Positions 8,914 through 17,988 of a stretch of 64,000 nt of DNA are shown here, in pieces. Made by a program: the position numbers and the translations under genes. The number at the start of each line of letters is the position of its first letter. Position 1 is the first letter of the stretch. Under the pieces are notes generated by a model that was not told the origin of the DNA, ran no database searches, and saw only the letters and a list, made by a program, of their open reading frames with translations. The stretch lies in the NCBI GenBank assembly GCA_018332375.1, contig BOPV01000001.1, positions 1,984,001-2,048,000 of the forward strand, written 5' to 3'. This DNA comes from Roseiterribacter gracilis (lineage in GTDB: Bacteria; Pseudomonadota; Alphaproteobacteria; BOG-932; Roseiterribacteraceae).

Positions 8914-8946
8914 ACAAAAAAAGGGGCTGGCCTTGCGGCCAGCCCC
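8914..8946 (-). terminator. Rho-independent terminator of TonB receptor 2
   Basis: Stem GGGGCTGGCC / GGCCAGCCCC with a GCAA loop, then seven T on the minus strand. It is the same hairpin as after receptor 1. It ends receptor 2 transcription before receptor 1, so the paralogues are separate transcription units. Confidence 0.9.
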
Positions 8947-8994
8947 AGAGTTGTTCCGTTCGATCCTTCGTAGGATCGAGCGGCGTCTAGCTCA

Positions 8995-11900
8995 TTAGAA
9001 TTTGATCGTCGCGCCGGCGAAGAACGCACGGCCGATTGCATCGTACGAACCACCGCCGCCGGTCGTGACCGGGAACGTCGAGAACGCACCACCCTGATAC
9101 GAACCTTGGAACAGGAACGCGAACTGGGGAGGCTTCTTGTCGGCGAGGTTATTGATGCCGCCAAAGAACGTCAGGTTACGCCAACGATATTTGGCCGACA
9201 CGTCGTGGTACCAGAAGGTCGGAATGCGATCGAAATCCGCCACTTCGTTCGGCGCATTCGGGAACATTTCCGACTCGCCGACAAAGCGGCTCTGCCACGT
9301 AACCGACAGCGCATCCCAATCCCAAACAGCGCGGAACGCGCCCTTGAGATGCGGATAGCCGACGGTGCCGCCGCGATACAGCTTCGACGACAGATCGACC
9401 GGGTTCTGGATGATGACGTTTTCCGGATTCCACGAACCGTCGAAACCAACGGTCATGTCGCCGTAGTTCTTCAAGCCAACGCGGTCGAGGCCGAACGAGT
9501 AGGAAATGCCGAGGTCAACGCCGCGGGTCAGTTCCTTACCGATGTTCTGCACCGTGCCGTTGACGCGGAAGAGCAGCGGGTTTGCGCCCGGACGACGCTC
9601 AAGCAGCGCGCACGAAGCCGCAACACCCTGGTCATAGCAGTTCGAGATGATCGAAGCCGCCGTCAGAGCCGACTGGCCCTTCGTGATACGGACCCACCAG
9701 TAGTCGGCAGTGATGTTCAGGCCCGGCACGAAGGTCGGGGTCAGAACGACGCCAGCGGTAAAGGTCGAACCGATTTCCGGCTTCAGGTTGAGGTTACCAC
9801 CGGTGCGAACCGACGGAGCCTGTGAACCACGCGAGTCGAAGCCCACCGGAATACCGTTGGCACGGCAGTTCGCCGCACGGTTCGGTGCACCGCCGATGTT
9901 TTCGACCGAGCAGACGTCAACCACCGCGAGGAAGTTGTCGGCCGGCGGTGAGAACAGGTCGTCGATGTTCGGCGAACGAACCGCGCGGGCAACGCCGCCA
10001 CGGATCTTCACGTCGTCATTGACGGCCCACGCCACGCGCGCGTTCCAAGTGTTGGCCGAACCTGTGATCGAGTATTTGGAATAGCGATAGGCGAGGTCGA
10101 GGTCGACCGCCTTCGCGAACGGCAGGTCACGCAGGACCGGCACGCCCAATTCCAAATAGGCTTCGCGCGACGTGTACGAGCCGACCGGACCGGTCAGGCT
10201 GTTGCCGAAGATGAAGCCAGTGCCCTGCTGCTGCAGGAAGTCACTGTTGTCGCGCGACGCTTCACGGCGCCATTCGACACCGGCAGCGAAGCTGAGCGGC
10301 GCAACCGTGCCCGAGAACGGCGTACGGTACTTGAAGATGTCACCGGTCAAGTTGGCACCGGCGCTCTCTTGAACGAGCACCGAGATTTCCTTGGTCAGGA
10401 CGTTGGCGTAGTTGAACTGCGCCGCCGAGAGCGGACCAACCTTGAACGGGTTGATCGGTACGCAGCCTGCAGCCTGCGCCGCCGGGTCACGGCAGACGAT
10501 GTTGCCGGTGGCCGGATCGACCGCCGCATCGATCTGCTGATTCAGACGCGCAGTGACGCGGTCCTTGTTGGTCAGCGTCGTCTCGTTGCGACCATAGTTG
10601 TAATAGCCTTCGTACTTCCAGCCGTTGGCCAGTTCACCGTTCAAGCCGGTGACCGAACGGAACACCGCGTATTCGTATTTGAATTCGCGCTGGCCCGACC
10701 AATCGTTGTTCAGACGCGTGAAGTCGAACGTGCCGGCGCCGGTGATGCCGGCAGCAGCGAGTGCCGCACGAGCGTCAGCCGGAAGGAACGGGTTGTCGGC
10801 GCGCGCGCGCAGCGAGCCCGTACCTGAAATGCCGTCCGTACCGTTACCGGTCGGCGAAGCACCGGTGCCGTTGGTGAACGGCGTCGATTCCGACGAGCCA
10901 CGTGAGTTCGAATACTTCACGTCGGCGAAGAAATTGACCGTCTTCACGAAGCCGAGATTTTCGGCCAACTGATAGTTGATCAGCGTGTTGGCAACCGTAC
11001 GCAGGTTCGGCGTACGCAGCGTGAGATACTGCGACGTTTCTGCACCGTCACCGCCGATCGCGGTCGCGTCACCAAACGACGTCGTGCTGCCCGGCGTCGG
11101 CCGGTTCAGCAGGAAACCACGGTTGAACGGGATGATGCCCGAGCCATCCGGCTTGAACGTCACCGTCAACTGCGAACCCGGGCCCGAAAGCGCGGTCTTG
11201 ATCACCGGCGCGCCGCTGGCGGCGACAACCGACGACACGGTCGGACGCAACGACACGCGGTCGAAGATGCCGTCGTTCGAATTGCCGTTGAGCGGGTTCG
11301 GCGTCAGGGTGATGTTCTGCGTTGCGAAGTCACGATCGCGGCCGAACAGACCCTTGTCGTTGTTGTAGTCGAAGCCGAACGTGATGTTGCCACGGCCGCC
11401 GCCGACATTGATGCCGAAGATGCCGTTGGTGTTGAACTCGTGATAGCCGCCGTGTTCCGACGTCTTCACCTGCGAGGTGATTTCGGCACCTTCGTAGTTC
11501 TTCTTCAAGATCACGTTGATGACGCCGGCGATGGCGTCAGCACCGTAAACGGCCGAGGCGCCGCCGGTGACGACTTCAACGCGGTCGATCAGGGTCGGCG
11601 GAATCTGGTTCAAGTCGACCAGCGAGGTACCGCCCGAGCCGTTGCGGCCCGACAGCGAGCCAACGTGACGCTTACCGTCAACCAGGGTCAGGGTGCGGTA
11701 TTCACCCAGGCCGCGCAGGTTGGCGAAGGACACACCGGCGCCGTTCACGAACCGGTTCGACGTCGACAGCGTCAGGTTGTTCTGCGTCTGCGGCAGCTGG
11801 TTGACGATGTCGATCGTGCTGGTGATGCCGAGCGACTGGATGGTTTCGGCATTGACCACCTGCACCGGATTCGGCTGCGTCAGGTTCGGGCGCGCGATGC

Positions 11901-12036
11901 GCGAACCCGTGACGATGATTTCTTCCTGCCCCGGCGCTTGTTGCGCCTGCGCAGCGAAGGGCGCCAGCGCGAGCGGCGATATGCCGATCGCGAGCAAGGC
12001 CCGGAGTGACATCCGGTATCCCTTATTCGTTCGCAA
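8995..12036 (-). CDS. TonB-dependent outer-membrane receptor 2
   Basis: A 1013-residue paralogue of receptor 1. Signal peptide (LLAIGISPLALAPFAAQAQ), EEIIVTGSRIARPNLTQPNP, plug motifs GLGEYRTLTLVDGKR and VVTGGASAVYGADAIAGV, then a beta-barrel ending in ATIKF. It starts at TTG 12036 behind GGGAGA with five-base spacing, the same arrangement as receptor 1; an internal ATG at 12012 is possible but has a weaker site. The pair shares leader block, start codon, plug and terminator, so the whole unit was duplicated. The substrate is unknown. The next gene upstream is the MocR-like regulator, a candidate local regulator. Confidence 0.93.
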   Translation of the reverse strand: MRTNKGYRMSLRALLAIGISPLALAPFAAQAQQAPGQEEIIVTGSRIARPNLTQPNPVQVVNAETIQSLGITSTIDIVNQLPQTQNNLTLSTSNRFVNGAGVSFANLRGLGEYRTLTLVDGKRHVGSLSGRNGSGGTSLVDLNQIPPTLIDRVEVVTGGASAVYGADAIAGVINVILKKNYEGAEITSQVKTSEHGGYHEFNTNGIFGINVGGGRGNITFGFDYNNDKGLFGRDRDFATQNITLTPNPLNGNSNDGIFDRVSLRPTVSSVVAASGAPVIKTALSGPGSQLTVTFKPDGSGIIPFNRGFLLNRPTPGSTTSFGDATAIGGDGAETSQYLTLRTPNLRTVANTLINYQLAENLGFVKTVNFFADVKYSNSRGSSESTPFTNGTGASPTGNGTDGISGTGSLRARADNPFLPADARAALAAAGITGAGTFDFTRLNNDWSGQREFKYEYAVFRSVTGLNGELANGWKYEGYYNYGRNETTLTNKDRVTARLNQQIDAAVDPATGNIVCRDPAAQAAGCVPINPFKVGPLSAAQFNYANVLTKEISVLVQESAGANLTGDIFKYRTPFSGTVAPLSFAAGVEWRREASRDNSDFLQQQGTGFIFGNSLTGPVGSYTSREAYLELGVPVLRDLPFAKAVDLDLAYRYSKYSITGSANTWNARVAWAVNDDVKIRGGVARAVRSPNIDDLFSPPADNFLAVVDVCSVENIGGAPNRAANCRANGIPVGFDSRGSQAPSVRTGGNLNLKPEIGSTFTAGVVLTPTFVPGLNITADYWWVRITKGQSALTAASIISNCYDQGVAASCALLERRPGANPLLFRVNGTVQNIGKELTRGVDLGISYSFGLDRVGLKNYGDMTVGFDGSWNPENVIIQNPVDLSSKLYRGGTVGYPHLKGAFRAVWDWDALSVTWQSRFVGESEMFPNAPNEVADFDRIPTFWYHDVSAKYRWRNLTFFGGINNLADKKPPQFAFLFQGSYQGGAFSTFPVTTGGGGSYDAIGRAFFAGATIKF

Positions 12037-12420
12037 GTTTGTTCTCCCAGAGATAACTGCGCCTGAAACGCAGCAATTGACCCGGACGCCGTCGTGATGA
12101 GGGCCCCGATGCCGATCACTAGGATTGAGCGTCCGACACTAGACAATTGCGCATGGCGTGCGCGGCGCGCGGTCGGTTCGCAGCGTTCCTTAGCCGCAAC
12201 AGATCCCGTGAATTCGGCGAAGTTGGCGACTCGAACCCGTGGTTTCTTTGCAACGGTTCTGACTCGCGCGCCGGAAAAACTTCCGAGAGCCGCCAGTCAA
12301 GAATCGCATGCGCAAACGCACGCTGTCGCAATCGACAGCGTACGTAGCGCAAATGCTCCGAGCGATTGCACCGAGTGCACGCGCGCGATTGTACGCGCCG
12401 CGTGACTCGATCGGTGTTGG
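12037..12420. other. Intergenic region upstream of receptor 2
   Basis: A 384-base gap between the MocR-like gene and receptor 2, both on the minus strand. It holds the receptor 2 leader and the conserved block. The stretch 12290-12420 is GC-rich with no recognisable gene. The TTCGAGTC string at about 12226-12240 resembles a tRNA T-arm but no tRNA folds around it. Confidence 0.5.
12196..12246 (-). promoter_or_regulatory. Conserved 51-base upstream block of receptor 2
   Basis: Counterpart of 8804-8854, ungapped, at nearly the same distance from the TTG start. Read on the minus strand, both blocks translate in one frame to NHGF..P...N.RDLL, and some of the differences are in third codon positions, so a conserved leader peptide is possible. 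Confidence 0.45.
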
Positions 12421-14043
12421 TTAGTCGGCTTGGCGCAGCGTGCGCGCCAGCTTGATTGCGGCTGCTTCGGTGCGTTTTGCGGGCGTGCCCGCAAAACCTG
12501 CAACGAGACCGGTTTCGTGCCCGATTGCAGCGCGTGTGGAAATTGCTTGCACGCCGACGCCAGCAGCGCGACACGCATCAGCAACAGCGCGATCTTGCGC
12601 GATCCCTGGAATCATCACGCGCAAACCTTGGCTGTGCGGCACCAACAATTGTTCCGGACGTCCACCACCGAGATCGAACCCGGTCTGGAACGCGGCGAGT
12701 CGCGCCGAACGTTCGGCCAGCGCACGATCGAGATGCAGCCCGTGCATCGGCGAACCCATATATTCGGCGAGCGTCGCCTGCGTCGGCATCGGCACCGGCT
12801 CGTCCCACAGGCGCAACATCGCCAGCAGCGGATCGACCAGACTGTCGGGCGCAATGATCCAGGCGCAACCAAGCGACGGGAACATCAACCCGTCGAAACC
12901 GCCGACCTGCACGACGCGATTGCCGTTATAGGCGGGATCGCCGGCGTCGCGTGCAACGCGAATTTCGCTTCGCGTGTGATCGGCGATGATCCACGACCGC
13001 ATCTGTTCCGACCAGGTCGTCAACGCATTCCAGCGTTCCGGCGACATAACCGAACCGCGTGCGCCATCGAGCGGGCGCACGATCGCAAGCTTCGCGGCCG
13101 GCGCACGCGCTTCGCCGTCGGCGACGACAATGCCCTTGTCGTCGCCCGGAACGCCGACTGCGCGCGCCTGCGCTGCAGCCAGCGCCGCCAGGTGACTCGG
13201 TTCGCCCGGCGTTTCAATCCACGCCTCGTTGCCGATTTCGAGCAGCGCCGACGCAACCAGCGACAAGGCGCGATGCGGCCCGCGCACGATGATGGTGCGA
13301 TCGGCGGTGGCGTCGATGCCGAAGGTGCGGCGGGCGTAATCGGCGATCACTTCGCGCAGCGGCCGAAAGCCCGCATAATCCGCGGCGCGCAACACCGACT
13401 GTCCGGTCAATTTGGCGATACGATCGTGCAGGCGCATCCAGGTCGCCAGCGGAAACAGATCGAGCGGACCGTCGTCCGGCGTCAGCGGCAGGCCGAGCGA
13501 GCTGGGCGGCGTCGAATGTTCGAGCGCGGCGACGACGCGGCGGGCGAATTCACCGCGGCCGATTCCGTCGCCGCTGCTTTCACGCGCGGCTTCGTTGGCG
13601 GCCAGTGCCAACGGCACGCGCCAGGAACGACCGTCGCGCACCAACAGACCTTCGTCGCACAATTTCGCATAGGCCGCCGCGGCGCGACGCGGCGCGATGC
13701 CGAGAATGTCGGCCAAGGTCGCTTCGGCCGGCATCTTCGCGCCGGGCGCAACCAACCCGTTCAGAATGGCACCGCGAAACGCGCGCGCGATTTGCGGCAA
13801 GGGTGCGCCGCGCGTCAGGCCAGTCAGCGCATTGGCGATCAGCAGCGAATTGTCGGTTTCGAAGGACGAAGCCGAGCTCCAGCCGCTGCGCGGCTCGCTA
13901 TCCAGGCCGACGCGTTCGATTCGCTCGGCCACCACGCTTTCGGTGGCGCGGAGCAGACCACCGCGTGCCGCTGCGGGCACTTGGCTCGCATGCGGGCGCA
14001 TGTCGCTTTCGGCGGTGCGCACGGGATTGGCGGTACGGATCAT
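12421..14043 (-). CDS. MocR-like regulator with a degenerate aminotransferase domain
   Basis: A 540-residue protein. An unusual N-terminal extension (1-80) is followed by a GntR-type winged helix (82-145; AFRGAILNGLVAPGAKMPA, LADILGIAPRRAAAAYAKL) and a fold-type I aminotransferase domain (about 190-540). In MocR proteins the PLP lysine lies in a TFSKxxFP motif; here the aligned stretch is GGFDGLMFP, with Gly at position 385 instead of Lys. D355 (the cofactor Asp) is kept but the following Tyr is not. It therefore probably cannot form a PLP Schiff base and may sense another ligand. It is coupled to the unknown gene upstream (3-base gap) and lies upstream of the receptors. Confidence 0.82.
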   Translation of the reverse strand: MIRTANPVRTAESDMRPHASQVPAAARGGLLRATESVVAERIERVGLDSEPRSGWSSASSFETDNSLLIANALTGLTRGAPLPQIARAFRGAILNGLVAPGAKMPAEATLADILGIAPRRAAAAYAKLCDEGLLVRDGRSWRVPLALAANEAARESSGDGIGRGEFARRVVAALEHSTPPSSLGLPLTPDDGPLDLFPLATWMRLHDRIAKLTGQSVLRAADYAGFRPLREVIADYARRTFGIDATADRTIIVRGPHRALSLVASALLEIGNEAWIETPGEPSHLAALAAAQARAVGVPGDDKGIVVADGEARAPAAKLAIVRPLDGARGSVMSPERWNALTTWSEQMRSWIIADHTRSEIRVARDAGDPAYNGNRVVQVGGFDGLMFPSLGCAWIIAPDSLVDPLLAMLRLWDEPVPMPTQATLAEYMGSPMHGLHLDRALAERSARLAAFQTGFDLGGGRPEQLLVPHSQGLRVMIPGIAQDRAVADACRAAGVGVQAISTRAAIGHETGLVAGFAGTPAKRTEAAAIKLARTLRQAD

Positions 14044-14046
14044 TGG

Positions 14047-14514
14047 TCAGCTCCGGAGAAAGGCAGCAGCAAGACGAAGCGGCGGACGGCTGGCGGCATC
14101 GCGTGCCGCCGGCAAAGCGACATCGAGCGCGCGGGCGCAGCGATGGAGTTCGGCAAGCAGCCGGCTTGGTTCGGTCGAGGCCGGCAGGCTGAGATGCGTC
14201 GTCAGCGCGCGCAGGCGTGCGTCCCAGACGAAGCCGATTCCGGCTTCATGGCGCTGCAGCGCGGTGAGCAAGGGCGTCGGCGGGGCGAGGCGCACATGCG
14301 CCGACGCGCACAAGGTCAGCTCCCCGCCCGCCAGCGTAACGCGGCAGGTCAGGTCGTCATGCTCGCCCTCGTAAACGAGCAGCCAGGCGGTCGCGTCCGG
14401 ATCGCGCGACCAGCGCCAGCATTCGAGATCGAAGGCGCGCTCGACCGCGCGCAGGATCGCGTCGGTGCGGTCGGCGTTGGTGCGGTTGGGGGAGCGGGAA
14501 TCGAGCAGCCACAT
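14047..14514 (-). CDS. Uncharacterised protein cotranscribed with the MocR-like regulator
   Basis: A protein of about 155 residues (ATG 14514; a TTG at 14547 would add 11). It has alternating strands and helices (AWLLVYEGEHDDLTCRVTL, GIGFVWDARLRALTTHLSL) and no signal or membrane segment. The pattern resembles the YbjN / secretion-chaperone fold, but no family signature is clear. It ends three bases before the MocR-like start, so the two are almost certainly one operon. Confidence 0.65.
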   Translation of the reverse strand: MWLLDSRSPNRTNADRTDAILRAVERAFDLECWRWSRDPDATAWLLVYEGEHDDLTCRVTLAGGELTLCASAHVRLAPPTPLLTALQRHEAGIGFVWDARLRALTTHLSLPASTEPSRLLAELHRCARALDVALPAARDAASRPPLRLAAAFLRS

Positions 14515-14723
14515 GCGAGGGCAGTGTGGTCCGCGCACCACGCTCAACCGATGTCGGCGGGCTGCGCGCGATCCGGCCGGACACCGGCCGGTATCCGATC
14601 TTTTACGGAAAGCTTGGATTTTATCGGGTGGCCAAGTCGTCCTAAGTGTGTGGTGCTGGACCCACCCATCAACAGCGACCAGGTTAGCCCCCCGAGAGCG
14701 GGCTCGGATTTGAGGACGGATTT

Positions 14724-16886
14724 ATGAGCCTGCGCTCACCGCGCGCCGATCATCAGCTTAGCGGACAACGGCCGGACGACCCGGTCGAGCTGTCGCAAGA
14801 GCTGCCGTTCGACCTCGACGGTTTGCGCGTCGAGCCCAGCCTGGCGCGCGTGCTGTTGCCGACCGGCGCGGTGCATCAATTACAGCCCCGCGTTATGCAG
14901 GTGCTGATCGCGCTCGCACGCCGCGCCGGCGAGACCGTTTCGCGCGACGACCTGATGCGTGCCTGCTGGGGCGAGGTCGTGGTCGGCGAAGACGCGCTGA
15001 CGCGCGCCGTGCTGCGCTTGCGCAACCTGTTCGAAGAAGCCGGCGGTGTTGTCTCGATCGAGACGGTGCCGCGCATCGGCTATCGCCTGAACGGCACGGT
15101 CCAGCCAATCGCGCGCGCGACGGCCGACGCGATCGCGGACGCCCCTGCCCCCGTCGGGACGATGCAAGTTCGCCGCGTCTGGATCGCGGCCGGTGCAGCG
15201 GCCACGATGGTGGTCGCCTTTGCGGCAGCGGTGCTGCTGTTGCGCCAGCCTGAATCGGACAGCGCCGACACGAACGCGTTGCGCCTGACGCCGATCACCT
15301 TCGAGCCCGGCATCGAATCGGAACCAGCGCTGTCCCCCGACGGCGGTCAGCTTGTCTATGTCGGCAACGATCCGAACGCGAAGCGGCGCGTCTTGCTGCT
15401 GCGCTCGACATCGGGCGGCGACCCGGTCGCGCTGACCGACGAATATGCCTACGCGCCTGCCTGGTCGCCCGATGGCGGCCGCATCGCCTACGCCAAACGC
15501 AGCGCGACCTCGGCATGCCGTCTCTATGTGCGCGCCGTACCCGGCGGCACCGAACGCGAGATCGGGCAATGCACCGGTCCGGGCCTCACTTCGCTGACCT
15601 GGACGCCGAACGGCAACGGGCTGATCTACGCCGATCGTGCTGCCGACGGTCTGCTACGCCGCTTGATGCAGCGCGATCTGAACGGCGGTGCGGTGCAGGC
15701 GCTGACCTCGCCGCCGTCGCTCGAAATCGGCGACGAGCATCCGTCTCTGTCGCCCGACGGCAGCCGTATCGCTTTCGTGCGCGTGCACCAGATCGGCAAT
15801 GAAGACGTCGCCGTGATGGATCTGGCGAGCAAGCAGATCACGACCTTGTTCACGCGCGCCGACTCAATCGAAAGCGTCGCCTGGACCGCCGACGGAAAAT
15901 TCGTTCTGGCGACCGGCTATGGTCCCAACGGCGCCGCCTTCTGGCGCATCGATGCAGCGACCGGCGCGCGCAAATTGCTGATGAGCGGCATGCGCAATAT
16001 CGGCATGGTCACCAACGCGCGTTTGAAAGACCGCATCGTTCTTGAAACGGTGACGCGGCGCGAAAACCTGACCCTGCTCGACATATGGGCCGACGGCCGC
16101 ATCAGCGAGCCACGGCCGATCCTGGAATCAAGCTCGCGCGACCGGACGCCGAGTTTTGCACCCGACGGCAAACGTCTGGTCTTCGTGTCGGACCGCGGCG
16201 GTCGCGCCGATTTGTGGGTCAGCGACCATCCTTTCACCAACGCGCGCCGCCTGACCGAATTCAATGCCGGCGAGGTCGTGGCGCCGACCTGGTCGCCCGA
16301 CGGCGCGCGCATCGCCGTTGCGGTGTCACGCCAGGGCGGCATGCAGCTGCTGACCGTCGATGCGCGTACCGGCAATACCAGCATCGTGTTCAGCGACCGC
16401 ACGATCTTCAATCCGATCTGGGGCCCAAACAGCGACGCGTTGTATTTCCTGCACAAGAACGAATCCGGTTGGGACCTGCAACGCGTTGCAGCCGACGGCA
16501 GAGGCGCGCCGTCGATCGTTGCGAAGAACGTCCAGTCGGCGATGCCGGGCATCGACAAAACGCATCTGATCGTGCGCACCAACGAGTCGGCCGCGTTTTA
16601 CAAACTGCCGCTCGATGGCGGCGAGCTGGTGCCGCTCGACCCGCCGCCGGCCGATCTCGATCACAATCTGTGGACGACGCGACCGGGCACGATCTTCGGC
16701 ATCTATCTCGCCGCGCGCCCGGAATTGCTGCGCATCGATGTCAGCACCGGCAAGACGCAAATGCTGGCCAATCCAAGCGAACTCAATTGGAGCGGCGGCA
16801 TCGCGGTCAGCCCCGACGGTTCGCAGATCGTGCTGTCGAAAGTCCTGCTGCGCGAAAGCGACCTCAACCTGGTCGAGCTGAAATAG
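14724..16886 (+). CDS. ToxR/CadC-like membrane regulator with TolB-type propeller
   Basis: A 720-residue one-component regulator. An N-terminal OmpR/PhoB-type winged helix (about 30-125; LQPRVMQVLIALARRAGETV, ending PRIGYRLNG) sits in the cytoplasm. One membrane helix follows (VWIAAGAAATMVVAFAAAVL), then a periplasmic six-bladed TolB-like propeller with repeated LSPDGxxLxY, WSPDGxRIA and FAPDGKRLVFVSD blades. The propeller would sense a periplasmic ligand or protein. GAGGACGG lies before the ATG. It is 81 bases upstream of the beta-lactamase in the same direction, so it may control that gene; this is inference. Confidence 0.88.
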   Translation: MSLRSPRADHQLSGQRPDDPVELSQELPFDLDGLRVEPSLARVLLPTGAVHQLQPRVMQVLIALARRAGETVSRDDLMRACWGEVVVGEDALTRAVLRLRNLFEEAGGVVSIETVPRIGYRLNGTVQPIARATADAIADAPAPVGTMQVRRVWIAAGAAATMVVAFAAAVLLLRQPESDSADTNALRLTPITFEPGIESEPALSPDGGQLVYVGNDPNAKRRVLLLRSTSGGDPVALTDEYAYAPAWSPDGGRIAYAKRSATSACRLYVRAVPGGTEREIGQCTGPGLTSLTWTPNGNGLIYADRAADGLLRRLMQRDLNGGAVQALTSPPSLEIGDEHPSLSPDGSRIAFVRVHQIGNEDVAVMDLASKQITTLFTRADSIESVAWTADGKFVLATGYGPNGAAFWRIDAATGARKLLMSGMRNIGMVTNARLKDRIVLETVTRRENLTLLDIWADGRISEPRPILESSSRDRTPSFAPDGKRLVFVSDRGGRADLWVSDHPFTNARRLTEFNAGEVVAPTWSPDGARIAVAVSRQGGMQLLTVDARTGNTSIVFSDRTIFNPIWGPNSDALYFLHKNESGWDLQRVAADGRGAPSIVAKNVQSAMPGIDKTHLIVRTNESAAFYKLPLDGGELVPLDPPPADLDHNLWTTRPGTIFGIYLAARPELLRIDVSTGKTQMLANPSELNWSGGIAVSPDGSQIVLSKVLLRESDLNLVELK

Positions 16887-16967
16887 GCGCCAGGCGCGGC
16901 TCGCTCTGCCTTTCTTCGACCGCAATTTCACGGCTGTCTCGCGCGGAACCTGAAGCGAGGGCGGATC

Positions 16968-17960
16968 ATGCGGGTGCGTGGCTGGTTGCTGGTGGTCCTG
17001 TGTGTCGTCGCAACGCCGGCCCAGGCCGGCTTTGACTCGACCCAGCTGCGCAACGCGCTGACCGCGCTTACGGCCCATCCCGGCAGCGGCCGGCTTGGGG
17101 TTGCGGTGCGCGACCTGGAAGACGGCAGCACGGTGCTGATCGACGCCAAGCGCCCTTTCCCGATGCAGAGCGTCTACAAGCTGCCCATCGCAATCGCGCT
17201 GCTCGATCGCGTCGATCGCGGCCGCATCGCCTTGTCCAAGACCGTGCATCTGACCCAGGCGCAACGCGCGCCCGGGCGCAGCCCGCTTGCGAAGCAGATC
17301 GGGCCCGAGGGACTCGACCGTACGATCGAACAGCTGCTCGAGCTGATGATGATCGAAAGCGACAACACCGCTTGCGACGTGCTGCTCGACGAAGTCGGCG
17401 GCCCCGCCGCGGTGCAGGCCGTGCTGCTGCTGAAAAGCCTGTACGGCGTACGCGTCGACCGCCCCGAAAAGCAGCTCCAGTCGGATTGGCAGGGATTGGG
17501 ACATTGGCGTGCAGCGCTCTACGAAGACCGCGTGCGCGAAGCTGCGATCGAAGCGTTGCCGCCGCAGCGCCGGCAGATTGCGATCGACGCCTATCTGCGC
17601 GACCCGCGCGATACGACGACGCCGCAAGGCATGATGGACATGCTGGCGCGTCTCGCGGCCGGCGAACTTCTGTCGGCGGATTCGACCACGCGGCTGCTGC
17701 ATCTGATGACGGTCAGCGTCACCGGCCTCAACAAGATCAAAGCGGGCCTGCCGCAGGACTGGGCGCTGGCGCATAAAAGCGGCGCCAGCGGCGAAGCGTT
17801 CGGCCTGGCACCGGCGGAAAACGACGTCGGGATTGCAACCGCACCCGACGGTCGCCGCATCGTGATCGTGGCGCTGCTGTCGGCGTCGCGCCTCAACAGC
17901 GAAGCGCGCGACAAGATGCTTGCCGATGTCGCGCGCGCTACGATCGCGGCATTACGCTAG
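16968..17960 (+). CDS. Class A serine beta-lactamase
   Basis: Periplasmic enzyme that hydrolyses beta-lactams by an acyl-serine mechanism. Signal peptide 1-20 (cut after PAQA). Catalytic motifs: S68-V-Y-K71, S131-D-N133, a probable omega-loop Glu at 167 (PEKQLQSDW) and K270-S-G272. At 330 residues it is longer than the usual 290, because about 30 extra residues (about 178-212, ending AYLRDPRDTTTP) follow the omega loop. Relatives with this insertion occur in environmental Proteobacteria. A non-lactamase penicillin-interactive protein is less likely given all four motifs. It follows the ToxR-like regulator. Confidence 0.9.
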   Translation: MRVRGWLLVVLCVVATPAQAGFDSTQLRNALTALTAHPGSGRLGVAVRDLEDGSTVLIDAKRPFPMQSVYKLPIAIALLDRVDRGRIALSKTVHLTQAQRAPGRSPLAKQIGPEGLDRTIEQLLELMMIESDNTACDVLLDEVGGPAAVQAVLLLKSLYGVRVDRPEKQLQSDWQGLGHWRAALYEDRVREAAIEALPPQRRQIAIDAYLRDPRDTTTPQGMMDMLARLAAGELLSADSTTRLLHLMTVSVTGLNKIKAGLPQDWALAHKSGASGEAFGLAPAENDVGIATAPDGRRIVIVALLSASRLNSEARDKMLADVARATIAALR

Positions 17961-17988
17961 TTAGCGTGGCGCAGCGCGCCGCGCGCGC

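Noticed and set aside
12226..12246. tRNA-like T-arm string (GGTTCGAGTC on the minus strand)
   Set aside because: The flanking bases do not form a 5-bp T-stem, and no acceptor, D or anticodon arms can be drawn. The string belongs to the conserved leader block of the receptor gene.
12430..14727. Long plus-strand open frame (about 765 codons) across the MocR-like gene
   Set aside because: It is antisense to a well-supported coding region, low in complexity and has no ribosome binding site.
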